A stretch of 64,000 nucleotides of DNA from Actinocorallia sp039871655 (GTDB lineage: Bacteria; Actinomycetota; Actinomycetes; Streptosporangiales; Streptosporangiaceae), in assembly GCF_039871655.1 (NCBI RefSeq), contig NZ_JBDPLZ010000006.1, positions 368,707 to 432,706 on the forward strand, in the 5' to 3' direction. A model generated the notes under the pieces. It searched no databases. It was not told where the DNA came from and saw only the letters and a program-made list of their open reading frames with translations. This document shows, piece after piece, positions 45,213-54,374 of this stretch. Each line of letters begins with the position of its first letter. Positions within the stretch are counted from its first letter, which is position 1. The translations under genes and the position numbers were made by a program.

Positions 45213-46777
45213 CAATCCGTCCCGTGAACGGTGGCCTCGCCGATCTGGATTTTGCCTGTCGGTGATGTGGTGAACCAGAGCATCACGTACCGGCCGGGAA
45301 CGGCGGTCCCGGTGATCTCGGTGAGGTCGGGGCCCAGCGCCGTGGTGCCGAACCGGGTCAGCAGCGAACGGTCTCGGGCGTCCCCGACGTAGACCTCCAC
45401 GCGCGCGCCGGTGCTCGTGGAGGGAGAGTGCAGCACGACCTTGCTGACCTGCTTGGGGCTCCCCAGGTCGAGGATGACGCCCGCGCCCTTCAGCAGGTTG
45501 CCGAAGGTGGTCATGTACTGGCCTTTGTAGCCTTCGGTCTCGAAGTACGTGCCGTTCTTCTTGTCCTTGATGAGCGGCGCGGTGGACTCGACCTTGCCGT
45601 CCGGGCGGTTGCCGACTCCGGTCTCGAAGATCCCCTCGGCCGAGGCGATGTGCAGTTTCTTCGAGGCGGGGGAGGCGACGGGCGGGGGCACCGCGGTCGT
45701 CGCGTTCGGGCCGGAGGGGGTCTTGTCGTCGCCGCCGGTGAACTGCCAGGCGGCGATGCCGATGACGAGGGCGGCCACCGCGGCCGCCGCGGCGACCAGC
45801 GGACGGTTGACCGCCAGGCTCCCGGACGGGGGCGCGGACACGGGACCGGCGGACGGCATCGACAGCCGCGCGGTGGCCTGCGGGGGCGCGGGTGCGGGCC
45901 GGGTCGCCGCGGGCCGCGGCTGGGGCACGGTCTTGGGCGGGGCCTCGGACGGGCGCGGCCGGTTGATCACCGAGGGCGGCGGGCCCGACTGCAGTCCGGC
46001 GAAGAGCGGCAGCGGGGTGCGCGGCACCCGGGTGAGCGCGGCGGCGACCTCGGCGGGGGTGGTCAGCGGCTCCTCGGGCGCGCCGATCTCCATCGCCCGG
46101 CAGACGATCTCGTCGACCGCGGCGGGCACCTCCTCGCGCAGCTCGCGCGGCGGGACGTAGTCGCCGTCCCGCTCGGGGGCGGACGGCAGCGACGACTCGC
46201 TCGCGGCGCCGGGCCAGTGGCCGGTCAGCGCGGCGTAGAGCATCTGGCCGAGGCCGAGCGCGTCGAGCCGGGCGGGCTCGGTGGAGTTGACCCCGCACAG
46301 CACCGCCTCGACGCCCAGGCCGGTGAGCTTGACCGTGCCGCCGGTCGTCCAGACCAGGTGGCGGGCGGTGAGGCACAGGTGGGACATGCCGGACTGGTGC
46401 GCGGCGGTGAGGGCCTCGGCCGCCTCGGAGACGAACCGGGCGGCCCGGCCGGGGGCCAGCGGACCGCCGGAGATGATCATCTCTTCGAGGGTCTCGCCGC
46501 TGACCCACTCGCTGACGACGTAGGCGAGCTCGCCGTCGTCGTCGGCGTCGAAGACCTGGGTGAGGCGGGGGTCGGTGAGCCGGGAGGCGGTGCGCGCGGC
46601 GGTGACGACCTCGGCGGCGCGGGGGAATCCGGGCTCGAAGGTGCGGACGGCGACGGCCCGCGCCAGGATCTCGTCGATCGCCTTCCACAGCGTCGAGCCG
46701 TCGGCCTCGCTGACCTTCTCCTCGAGGCGGTACCTGCCGGCGAGCCTGGTCCCGGGCTCAATGACGGACGTGCTCAT
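45212..46777 (-). CDS. Membrane pseudokinase with extracytoplasmic ligand-binding-like domain
   Basis: 521 residues. Residues ~12-260 have the kinase fold, but the ATP lysine is Arg45 (AVAVRTF), the HRD is H133-L-C, and the DFG is replaced by GLG (153-155). A Pro-rich linker (~262-320) and one membrane helix (326-346) lead to a C-terminal beta-sandwich (~365-520, with KVVLHSPSTSTGARVEVYVGD). In mycobacteria an equivalent pseudokinase plus outer domain is fused to MviN/MurJ and recruits FhaA. Here it is a separate gene 63 bases after murJ. Regulation of lipid II flipping is inferred from that. Confidence 0.88.
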   Translation of the reverse strand: MSTSVIEPGTRLAGRYRLEEKVSEADGSTLWKAIDEILARAVAVRTFEPGFPRAAEVVTAARTASRLTDPRLTQVFDADDDGELAYVVSEWVSGETLEEMIISGGPLAPGRAARFVSEAAEALTAAHQSGMSHLCLTARHLVWTTGGTVKLTGLGVEAVLCGVNSTEPARLDALGLGQMLYAALTGHWPGAASESSLPSAPERDGDYVPPRELREEVPAAVDEIVCRAMEIGAPEEPLTTPAEVAAALTRVPRTPLPLFAGLQSGPPPSVINRPRPSEAPPKTVPQPRPAATRPAPAPPQATARLSMPSAGPVSAPPSGSLAVNRPLVAAAAAVAALVIGIAAWQFTGGDDKTPSGPNATTAVPPPVASPASKKLHIASAEGIFETGVGNRPDGKVESTAPLIKDKKNGTYFETEGYKGQYMTTFGNLLKGAGVILDLGSPKQVSKVVLHSPSTSTGARVEVYVGDARDRSLLTRFGTTALGPDLTEITGTAVPGRYVMLWFTTSPTGKIQIGEATVHGTD

Positions 46778-46840
46778 GACCTCTTCCGCCGCACATCATC
46801 GAATCCCATGGTGCCTGACATCGTAGTAGGGAAAGGGGGC

Positions 46841-48511
46841 CTAGCGCAGACCGGGGATCCGGGAGCCGAGCGTGCTCAGCATCGTCTCCACCTCCGGGAC
46901 GCGGAGGACCCGGGCGGCGGCCAGGTACAGGATGCCACCCCCGAGCCCACCGAGCACGAGGGCCGCCAGAGAGGGCATGAGACCGGTTCCGGCCCACTTC
47001 TCCAGCAGCACGTGGCATCCGAGCGCGAAGGCCGCGAGCGGACCCGCGGCAGCCAGCATCTTGACATGAGAGACGATGATTCGGCCAGCGTCGATCCTGC
47101 CGAGGCGGCGGCGCAGGACGATTCCGCACAGGAGCACTCCCACCGTGTTGGTGATCACGAAGGCGCCGGCGATGCCGACGACGATGTCCTCGGTGGGCAG
47201 CGTCCGGTAGGCCAGGTAGGCGGTCGTGATGTTGGTCGCGACGGTGCCGATCGCGATGAGCGCGGGCGTCCGGGTGTCCCGGTAGGCGTAGAAGACGCGC
47301 AGCATCAGCTGGTAGATCGAGAACGGCACCAGCGCGACGGCGAGCATCTGCATGATCCGCCCGATGACCGCGGCGTCGGCGGGGCTGGTGTTGCCGTGGG
47401 CGAACAGCGCGTTGACGATGTCGGGCGCGAGGGCGAGCATGAGGGCCGCGCCGGGGATGACCAGGACGGACGACAGCCGCAGCCCGGAGGAGAAGTCGTC
47501 GCGGACCAGGTCGGTGTTGCCCTCGGCGGCGTGACCGCTCATCCGGGGCAGCAGCGCGGTGATGACGGAGACCGCGACGATCGCGTACGGGAGCTGGAAG
47601 AACTGGTAGGCCGTCGAGTAGGAGGCGTACCCGTACGCCTCGCTCAGGCCCTCGTCGACGGCCTGGAAGCCCGCGCTGTTGGTGAGGCGCGTGACGATCA
47701 GGAAGCCGATCTGGGTGAGCAGGACGTAGAAGAGCGTCCAGCCGGCGGTGCGGCCGACCTGGGAGAGCTCGCCCTTGGCGAAGTTCAGCCGGGGCCGCCA
47801 CCGGAAGCCGACGCGGCGCAGCGCGGGCCACAGCACGAGCGTTTGCAGCACGATGCCGCCGGTGGTGCCGATCGCCAGCAGGAGGAATTCGGCGTCGGTG
47901 AGGGAGGAGGCGTTCGGCTTGCCGCCGCTCTGGATCAGCAGGAACGCGATGCCGACGCCGATGACCACGACGTTGTTGAGGACCGGCGCCCACATCGGGG
48001 CGGCGAAGGAGTCTCGCGTGTTGAGGATCGCCCCGGCGAAGGCGCCCACTCCGTAGAAGAAGATCTGGGGGAGGAAGAACATCGCGAACAGGACGGCCAG
48101 CCGCAGGTCGTCGCCCTGGAGTTCGGAGCCTCCGTAGGCGCTCATGATGAGCGGGGCGGCCACCACCGCGAGCACCGTGATCACGGCGAGCCCGAGCATC
48201 GTGACGGTGAAGAAGCGCTGCTCGTACTGCTTGCCGTATTCGGCGTCGCGCTTCTTGGCCTGGACGATCAGCGGCACGATCACCGAGGTGAGGATCCCGC
48301 CGAACAGCAGGTCGTAGACGATGTTCGGGATGGTGTTGGAGAGGTTGTAGATCGAGCCGAGGACGCCGTTGCCCAGCGCGATGATGATCACGGCGCTGCG
48401 GACGAACCCGGTGATCCGGGAGGCGATGGTGCCCAGGGCCATGAGGGCGCCCGAGCGCATCAGGCTCGAGGCCGCGCCCCCGGTCTGTTCCTCAGACCGC
48501 TGCTCCGTCAT
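46841..48511 (-). CDS. murJ: Lipid II flippase MurJ/MviN family
   Basis: 556 residues from MTEQRSEEQTGGAASSL, with AAGGAGGA before the ATG; it overlaps the DUF6049 stop by 20 bases. About 14 membrane helices are visible, with the MOP-superfamily N-terminus MALGTIASRITGFVRSAVIIIALG and PNIVYDLLFGGILTSVIVP. It moves the peptidoglycan precursor lipid II across the membrane. It is followed by the detached pseudokinase gene rather than carrying that domain as a fusion. Confidence 0.96.
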   Translation of the reverse strand: MTEQRSEEQTGGAASSLMRSGALMALGTIASRITGFVRSAVIIIALGNGVLGSIYNLSNTIPNIVYDLLFGGILTSVIVPLIVQAKKRDAEYGKQYEQRFFTVTMLGLAVITVLAVVAAPLIMSAYGGSELQGDDLRLAVLFAMFFLPQIFFYGVGAFAGAILNTRDSFAAPMWAPVLNNVVVIGVGIAFLLIQSGGKPNASSLTDAEFLLLAIGTTGGIVLQTLVLWPALRRVGFRWRPRLNFAKGELSQVGRTAGWTLFYVLLTQIGFLIVTRLTNSAGFQAVDEGLSEAYGYASYSTAYQFFQLPYAIVAVSVITALLPRMSGHAAEGNTDLVRDDFSSGLRLSSVLVIPGAALMLALAPDIVNALFAHGNTSPADAAVIGRIMQMLAVALVPFSIYQLMLRVFYAYRDTRTPALIAIGTVATNITTAYLAYRTLPTEDIVVGIAGAFVITNTVGVLLCGIVLRRRLGRIDAGRIIVSHVKMLAAAGPLAAFALGCHVLLEKWAGTGLMPSLAALVLGGLGGGILYLAAARVLRVPEVETMLSTLGSRIPGLR

Positions 48512-50678
48512 GCTGTGCTTCCTCCTCCTTGCGGCGCCGCCGCGCGCGCATTCCACGGAAGCCTACGCCGACGGCCAGCACTGCGAGGGCACCAACGGTG
48601 ATGAAGAGGCCGATTGAGGAGATCCCGGTCGTTCTGACGAAGACGCTCTGGGTGTTGATCTTCTCGTACTGCTTGTTGTAGATCCTGACCTCGACCTCGA
48701 TCTTGTTCTGGAACGAGCTTCCCGTGGGCAGCTTCACCGGCACCTGGATGGTGTCCTTCTGGCCGGCCTCGATCGTGCGTTCCAGCCGGTAGACGTCCTG
48801 GCCCTTGTCCTCCTCGTCCGGGAAGACCAGCTGGCGCACCGGGTAGGTGGAGATCTCGATGAGGACGTCGACCGGCCCCCTGTCCTGGGTGAAGTCGTTG
48901 GCGATGGTGAGCCTCAGCACCCCCGACGAGCCGGCGAGCTGCCGCTCCTTCTCGCCTTTGACCAGGCTGACCTTGTTGACCTCGATCTCATGGTCGTCCG
49001 ACGCGGCGTCCTGGTAGCGGTAGGCGGCGGTCCTGCGCTTCTCGGTGCCCCGCCAGTAGTTGGAGGCCACCCGCATCGCCGCCCGCTGGAGCGAGGTGTC
49101 GGGCTGAGGGAAGATCTTGGAGAAGGCGTAGGCCTGCGTGTTCATCGCCTTCACCGTCTCCAGGTAGTGCCTGCTGAGCTCGCGGTCGCCGTCGGTGTAG
49201 GTGACGTACGTGCGGTCGGACGTCCGGTTCGCCGGCTTGGCGATCTCGCGGAGGGAGGTGGGCCTGAGCCAGTTGCTCCTCGCGTCCTTGTGGTTCAGCA
49301 GGCTCTCGGCGAAGGCGAGGTCGGGGTTCCAGCGCCGGTCAGGGGAGACGACCAGGGTGCGGCTCAGACTGGGCGCCTCCGCGGTGATCATCGCGGTCTC
49401 GGCCAGGTAGCGCTGCTGGGCGCCGAGCGCGGCGCCCGGAGCACGGGTGTCGCCGCTGATGATCTGCTGGATGGTGTCGTCGAAGGCGATGGCGGTCGTG
49501 TGCCTGCCCTTGGACGTCTGGACGGTGGTGGCGGCGCTGGGGGTGTAGGGGGTGCTGTTGGCCATCAGCTGGTTGCTGCTCAGCAGGAAGACCTTGCTGC
49601 CGAGCTGCTTGTTGGCGACGAGGCGGTCGATCGTCTTCTGGTCGATGGTGCCGCCGTTAGTCCAGGCGAGGGGGTAGGTCTCGTTCTTCTCCAAGAGGTC
49701 GAGGCCGAGCTTCTTGTCGGCGTACGCGGCCTTCAGGAGGCTGCTTTGGCCGCCTGCGAGCCGATTGTTGACCAGCGCGACGCTGTCCACGTCGCCGTAG
49801 GGCGTCAGGAAGAACGCGCTCTTCGGGTTCTTGACGTGGGTCTTGAGCTTGCTCAGCCAGGCCGACGCGTCCGCGTTCCTGGGCTTCTCCTCCCCCGGAT
49901 CGTCCTTCTTCCAGCTGCGGATCCGGTAGTTCTCCTGCATCGCCTTCACATCGGTGAGGAGACCCGGGTCGATCGCCAGGGTGACGGATCCGTCTCCGGT
50001 GTCCAGCGCGGACAGCAGGCGGCTCAGCCGGCCGCTCTCGTCGATCAAGGAGGCGAGGCCGTCGTCGTAGAACTTGTCGTCCGTGGTGCGGTGGGGGCCG
50101 TCGATGAGCGGCCACACGAAGGAGACCTTGGTCGGCCTGATGCTCTTCTTCGCGTCCTTGGCGACGTAGTTGATGTAGGTGTGCACGCCGCCGAGACGTC
50201 CGGTGGCCGGTGACGACGCCGTCACGGCCAAGGGGTAGACGGAGAGCTGACCGGGATACCGGGCGAAGGCGTTCACCGCGTTGCTCTTCAGCTCCACCGG
50301 TGCGGACGCGCCGGGGGCGAGATCGAACGGTTCTGCGGAGGCCAGCGTCTGAGGGGTGGACTCCTCTGTCTGGCTCTGGGAGAACTCGTTCAGCTGGCTG
50401 CGCGTACCGAACCTGTCGCCGTACAGGAGCTGCACCTGCACGCCGGTCAGCGCGCGCGTCCCCCGATTGGTGATCTTCGCCTGGACGGACAGCTTCTTGG
50501 TCTTCGGCGTCAGGATCGTCGGTTTGATGGACTCCAGAACGATCGTCACGATGCCCTGGCGCTGCTTCTGGACGGCTGTGGGAGTCCCGGCCGCGGAGGC
50601 CGTCGCGGCCGGGAAGAAGGCCGTGACCGCGAAGAGCAGGAAGAGCGCTCCGAGAGCAGCCGTGAAGCGCGCCTTCAC
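48492..50678 (-). CDS. DUF6049 family secreted, membrane-tethered protein
   Basis: 728 residues. A signal peptide (KARFTAALGALFLLFAVTAFFPAATASA, cleavage about 29-30) is followed by a large extracytoplasmic part and one C-terminal helix (SSIGLFITVGALAVLAVGVGF) with a basic tail RRRRKEEE. It matches the actinobacterial protein always encoded before murJ (counterpart of mycobacterial Rv3909). Function is unknown, but the constant link to murJ suggests an envelope role. It is first in the operon that runs through murJ, the pseudokinase, sigM and the anti-sigma gene. Confidence 0.9.
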   Translation of the reverse strand: MKARFTAALGALFLLFAVTAFFPAATASAAGTPTAVQKQRQGIVTIVLESIKPTILTPKTKKLSVQAKITNRGTRALTGVQVQLLYGDRFGTRSQLNEFSQSQTEESTPQTLASAEPFDLAPGASAPVELKSNAVNAFARYPGQLSVYPLAVTASSPATGRLGGVHTYINYVAKDAKKSIRPTKVSFVWPLIDGPHRTTDDKFYDDGLASLIDESGRLSRLLSALDTGDGSVTLAIDPGLLTDVKAMQENYRIRSWKKDDPGEEKPRNADASAWLSKLKTHVKNPKSAFFLTPYGDVDSVALVNNRLAGGQSSLLKAAYADKKLGLDLLEKNETYPLAWTNGGTIDQKTIDRLVANKQLGSKVFLLSSNQLMANSTPYTPSAATTVQTSKGRHTTAIAFDDTIQQIISGDTRAPGAALGAQQRYLAETAMITAEAPSLSRTLVVSPDRRWNPDLAFAESLLNHKDARSNWLRPTSLREIAKPANRTSDRTYVTYTDGDRELSRHYLETVKAMNTQAYAFSKIFPQPDTSLQRAAMRVASNYWRGTEKRRTAAYRYQDAASDDHEIEVNKVSLVKGEKERQLAGSSGVLRLTIANDFTQDRGPVDVLIEISTYPVRQLVFPDEEDKGQDVYRLERTIEAGQKDTIQVPVKLPTGSSFQNKIEVEVRIYNKQYEKINTQSVFVRTTGISSIGLFITVGALAVLAVGVGFRGMRARRRRKEEEAQHDGAAV

Positions 50679-50858
50679 TGATACTTCTCTCGCCGCGCTG
50701 CCACGCGCTCGATCGTAGTGGCCTCCAGAGGCTGAAATACCGGCGTCCGCGTCCTCTGAACGGCCCGGAGAGCAGGGTTTCTCTCCTCGTGACCCTTCGG
50801 TCGCCGAGGGTGAATACTTGTTTTGCGGCGTTCTCGTGAACGCTTACCCTTGGTGGTC

Positions 50859-52295
50859 GTGTCGAATGAGGAACAGCGCAGGGCCCTGTCCGAGCTCCTG
50901 GGGCGGGTGGTGCCCGCCGAGGCCGAAGAACTCGGACGTCTTTTCGCCGAAGCCGGGTACGAACTGGCCATCGTCGGAGGCCCCGTCCGGGACGCGCTCC
51001 TCAGGCGGCCGGTGACGGACCTGGACTTCACCACCGACGCCCCGCCGGAACGCGTCCTCGAGGTGGTCGACGGCTGGGCGGACGCGGTCTGGACGATCGG
51101 CATCGAGTTCGGCACGGTGGGGCTGCGCAAGGGCGGCCAGCAGCTGGAGGTGACGACCTACCGCAGCGAGACCTACGACCCCAAGTCCCGCAAGCCGGAG
51201 GTCTCCTACGGCACCTCCCTGGAGGAGGACCTGCGGCGCCGTGACTTCGCCGTCAACGCCATGGCCGCGCGCCTGCCCGGCCGGGAGTTCGTCGACCCGT
51301 TCGGCGGCCTGCGGGATCTGAAGGACAAGGTGCTGCGCACCCCGGGCTCCCCGGAGGACTCCTTCGACGACGACCCGCTGCGCATGATGCGCGCCGCCCG
51401 GTTCGTCTCCCAGCTCGGCTTCACCGTCGAGGCGTCCGTCATGGACGCGATGAAGGAGATGGCCGGCCGGATCGAGATCGTCTCGGCCGAGCGGGTGCAG
51501 GCGGAGTTGTCCAAGCTGGTCTGCGGGAAGTACCCGCGGGCCGGTCTGGCCGTCCTGGACGCCTCGGGGCTGGCGAAGTACGTCCTGCCGGAACTGCCCG
51601 CGCTCCGGCTGGAGATCGACGAGCACCACCGGCACAAGGACGTCTACGAGCACTCGATGATCGTCCTGGACCAGGCGATCGCCCAGGAGGAGGACGGACC
51701 CGACCTCGTCCTGCGCCTGGCGGCCCTGCTGCACGACATCGGCAAGCCGAGGACGCGGGCGCACCTTCCGGGCGGCCGGGTGTCCTTCCACCACCACGAA
51801 CTGGTGGGCGCGAAGATGGCCAAGAAACGGCTCGCCGCGCTGAAGTACCCCAAAGAGGTCATCGCCGATGTCTCGCGGCTGGTCGAGCTGCACCTGCGCT
51901 TCCACGGGTACGGCGAAGGCGATTGGACGGACTCCGCGGTCCGGCGCTACGTCCGTGACGCCGGGCACCTCCTGCCGCGCCTGCACAAGCTCACCAGGGC
52001 CGACTGCACGACCCGCAACAAACGCAAGGCAGACCGCCTGGCCCGCACCTACGACGCGCTGGAGGCGCGGATCGCCAAGCTGGCGGCCGAGGAGGAGCTG
52101 GGCAAGATCCGGCCGGAGCTGAACGGCGATGAGATCCAGGAGGCCCTGGGCATCGCGCCGGGCCCGCTGGTCGGCCGGGCCTACAAGTTCCTGCTGGAAC
52201 TGCGCCTGGACCAGGGCCCGATCGGCAAGAACGCCGCCCGCGAGGCCCTCCTGGGCTGGGCGCGGGAAGAGGGCCTGCTCGAACCGCAGGGTTAG
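50859..52295 (+). CDS. pcnA: CCA-adding tRNA nucleotidyltransferase / poly(A) polymerase family
   Basis: 478 residues from GTG (MSNEEQRRALSELLGRV). The nucleotidyltransferase motif is AIVGGPVRDALLRRPVTDLDF (about 39-60) with the ERRFTVNA-type segment RRRDFAVNAMA near 129. An HD domain follows (HDIGKPRTR near 294, with FHHHE), as usual in this actinobacterial form. It adds or repairs the tRNA 3' CCA. The gene is divergent from the DUF6049 gene; in mycobacteria a Nudix gene lies between them and is absent here. It overlaps bioA by 4 bases at the 3' end. Confidence 0.94.
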   Translation: MSNEEQRRALSELLGRVVPAEAEELGRLFAEAGYELAIVGGPVRDALLRRPVTDLDFTTDAPPERVLEVVDGWADAVWTIGIEFGTVGLRKGGQQLEVTTYRSETYDPKSRKPEVSYGTSLEEDLRRRDFAVNAMAARLPGREFVDPFGGLRDLKDKVLRTPGSPEDSFDDDPLRMMRAARFVSQLGFTVEASVMDAMKEMAGRIEIVSAERVQAELSKLVCGKYPRAGLAVLDASGLAKYVLPELPALRLEIDEHHRHKDVYEHSMIVLDQAIAQEEDGPDLVLRLAALLHDIGKPRTRAHLPGGRVSFHHHELVGAKMAKKRLAALKYPKEVIADVSRLVELHLRFHGYGEGDWTDSAVRRYVRDAGHLLPRLHKLTRADCTTRNKRKADRLARTYDALEARIAKLAAEEELGKIRPELNGDEIQEALGIAPGPLVGRAYKFLLELRLDQGPIGKNAAREALLGWAREEGLLEPQG

Positions 52296-53560
52296 GCGAG
52301 CGTGCGGACGGCCGCGGTCATCGCGGTGGTGATCTGCTCGATCTCCTCCGGGGTGCTGATGTAGGGCGGCATCGTGTAGATCAGGTGGCCGAAGGGCCGC
52401 AGCCACACGCCGTGCGCCATGGTGGCCCGCTGGATCGTCGCCGCGTCGACGGGGTCGCTGGTCTGGATGACGCCGATCGCGCCCTTGACCCGCACGTCCG
52501 CGACGCCGGGCAGGCCGCGCAGGCCCTCCAGGCCGGCGGTCAGCCCCGCCTCGATGGTCTTGACCTCGGTGCGCCAGTCGCGTTCGGCCAGCAGGCCGAG
52601 GGAGGCGCGGGAGACCGCGGCGGCCAGCGGGTTGGCCATGAAGGTGGGCCCGTGCATCAGCGGGGCCTCGCCGGAGGCGCTGATGCCCTCGGCGACCCGG
52701 TCGGTGCACAGGGTGGCGGCCATGCTGAGGTAGCCGCCGGTGAGGGCCTTGCCGACGCACATGATGTCGGGCAGGACCCCGGCGTGGTCGGCGCCCCACA
52801 GCTCGCCGGAGCGGCCGAAGCCGGTGGCGATCTCGTCGAGGATCAGCAGCAGGCCGTGCTCGTCGGCCAGCGCCCGCAGCGCCCGCAGGTGCGACGGGTC
52901 GTAGAAGCGCATGCCGCCCGCGCCCTGGACGATCGGCTCGACGATGATCCCGGCCAGGTCGTGGGCGTGCTCGGCGACGAGCCGCCCCAGAGCCCGGTCG
53001 TAGGCCTCGTCCGGGCCGGCCGGGGGTTCGGGGGCGAAGACGTGCGAGGCCAGGACGTCGGTGAACATGTGGTGCATCCCGTTCACCGGGTCGCAGACGG
53101 CCATGTCGCCGAAGGTGTCGCCGTGGTAGCCGCCGCGCACGGTCAGCAGGCGCGGCCTGCTGACCCCTTGGGCGCGCCAGTACTGGAGCGCCATCTTGAT
53201 GGCGACCTCGACGGACACCGAGCCGGAGTCGGCGAAGAAGACCTTGGTGATCCCCTCGGGGGCGAGGTCCAGGAGCGCCTTGGCGAGTTCGACTGCGGGC
53301 GGGTGGGTGAGGCCGCCGAACATGACGTGGGCCATCCGGCCGAGCTGGTCGGTGATCGCGGCGTTGAGCACCGGGTGGTTGTGGCCGTGGATGACCGCCC
53401 ACCAGGACGACATGCCGTCGATCAGCCGGGTGCCGTCGGCCAGGGTGAGATGCACGCCCTGGGCCGAGACGACGGGGTGGAGGGCGTTCACGGCCGGCAT
53501 GGGGGCGTAGGGGTGCCAGACGTGCTCGCGGTCGAAGGCCAGAAGCTCCTCAGGGGTCAT
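52292..53560 (-). CDS. bioA: Adenosylmethionine--8-amino-7-oxononanoate aminotransferase
   Basis: 422 residues from MTPEELLAFDREHVWHPYAP, the typical BioA start. Signatures are DGMSSWWAVIHGHNHP, the class III PLP segment LILDEIATGFGRSGELW, and the PLP lysine in CVGKALTGGYLSMAATL; the product family also shows GPTFMANPLA. It makes 7,8-diaminononanoate in biotin synthesis using S-adenosylmethionine as amino donor. No other biotin genes are next to it. Confidence 0.96.
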   Translation of the reverse strand: MTPEELLAFDREHVWHPYAPMPAVNALHPVVSAQGVHLTLADGTRLIDGMSSWWAVIHGHNHPVLNAAITDQLGRMAHVMFGGLTHPPAVELAKALLDLAPEGITKVFFADSGSVSVEVAIKMALQYWRAQGVSRPRLLTVRGGYHGDTFGDMAVCDPVNGMHHMFTDVLASHVFAPEPPAGPDEAYDRALGRLVAEHAHDLAGIIVEPIVQGAGGMRFYDPSHLRALRALADEHGLLLILDEIATGFGRSGELWGADHAGVLPDIMCVGKALTGGYLSMAATLCTDRVAEGISASGEAPLMHGPTFMANPLAAAVSRASLGLLAERDWRTEVKTIEAGLTAGLEGLRGLPGVADVRVKGAIGVIQTSDPVDAATIQRATMAHGVWLRPFGHLIYTMPPYISTPEEIEQITTAMTAAVRTLA

Positions 53561-53621
53561 GACCGTCACGGTACGCCAGTGATTTGGGTTACCCGCGGGT
53601 AGTTGACCTGCGTAATTAGTC

Positions 53622-53668
53622 ACTTATGTCCGGTACGTGAGCTGTCTCACCTGCGAGAACACATAAGT
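53622..53668. promoter_or_regulatory. Inverted repeats between bioA and a secreted-protein gene
   Basis: ACTTATGT (53622-53629) and ACATAAGT (53661-53668) are complementary arms around a smaller repeat GTGAG-CTGT-CTCAC (53637-53650). The 177-base gap is unusually AT-rich for this genome. It may hold operators for either divergent gene. Confidence 0.45.
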
Positions 53669-53737
53669 AGACACTTTGTCACTAGTACTTTGATCGTGCG
53701 TACCAGTGGCACACCCCCCGATCTCCTGGAGTCCGCC

Positions 53738-54373
53738 GTGCGTCTCGCAGCAGCCCTCACCGTGTCCGCCGCGCTACTCTTCGGCACCGCCCAGTCCGTC
53801 GCGGCAGCGCCCTCCGCCGACCTCCACTCGCCCGGCACCGTGGTCGTCGGACCCGGCCAGGGCACCTACGTCACCTTCTCCGCCGGCGACGTGCCCGCGT
53901 CCGTCCGGGCGATGGACCTCTACCTCTACGGCCCCGGCGACGACCACGCCCTGGTCGACCTGCAGGTCCGCAACCGGCCGGGCATCTGGGAAGGCGAGTA
54001 CAAGTTCCACCGCTCCGAGGAGTTCGGCCGGTGGAAGGCCGTCCTCACCATGCGCGACCACGCCGGCCGTTCGAGCAAGGGCGAGACCGTCTACTTCCAC
54101 GTGAAGCGCCGCACCACCCTCTCCACCGCCGGTTCCAAGTCGCGTAGCGGCGGCCTCTCCGGCGTCCTGCGCAAGATGGCCGCCAACGGGAAGTACCAGG
54201 CCTACCCCAAGCAGAAGGTGCGCCTGTACCGCTGGAACGGCTCCTGGACGTACGTCACCGCCGACGTGACGGACGCCAAGGGCCGCTACTCCTTCAAGAC
54301 GGTTTCCGGCAAGCTCCAGCTCCGCTACGCGGGCAACACCATCAACGCGGGCGCGGTCCGGACCGTGAACTGA
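53738..54373 (+). CDS. Small secreted protein of unknown function
   Basis: 211 residues from GTG with GGAG upstream. A signal peptide (RLAAALTVSAALLFGTAQSVAAAPSA) is cleaved near residue 26. The mature part appears to be two beta-rich domains: an Ig-like one (about 30-115, SAGDVPASVRAMDLYLYGPG) and a C-terminal piece with QKVRLYRWNGSWTYVTADVTDAKGRY, resembling repeats in surface proteins. No catalytic motif is visible. It ends one base before the stop of the convergent MFS gene. Confidence 0.75.
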   Translation: MRLAAALTVSAALLFGTAQSVAAAPSADLHSPGTVVVGPGQGTYVTFSAGDVPASVRAMDLYLYGPGDDHALVDLQVRNRPGIWEGEYKFHRSEEFGRWKAVLTMRDHAGRSSKGETVYFHVKRRTTLSTAGSKSRSGGLSGVLRKMAANGKYQAYPKQKVRLYRWNGSWTYVTADVTDAKGRYSFKTVSGKLQLRYAGNTINAGAVRTVN

Positions 54374-54374
54374 G

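Noticed and set aside
45428..48601. Plus-strand open frame of over 1000 codons opposite the pseudokinase and murJ genes
   Set aside because: Same shadow effect; Arg/Gly/Asp/His-rich with no recognisable fold, while both minus-strand genes are clearly real.
54098..54110. CCACGTGAAG resembling parS inside a secreted-protein gene
   Set aside because: The left arm does not match (TTCC instead of TTTC) and the right arm is imperfect.
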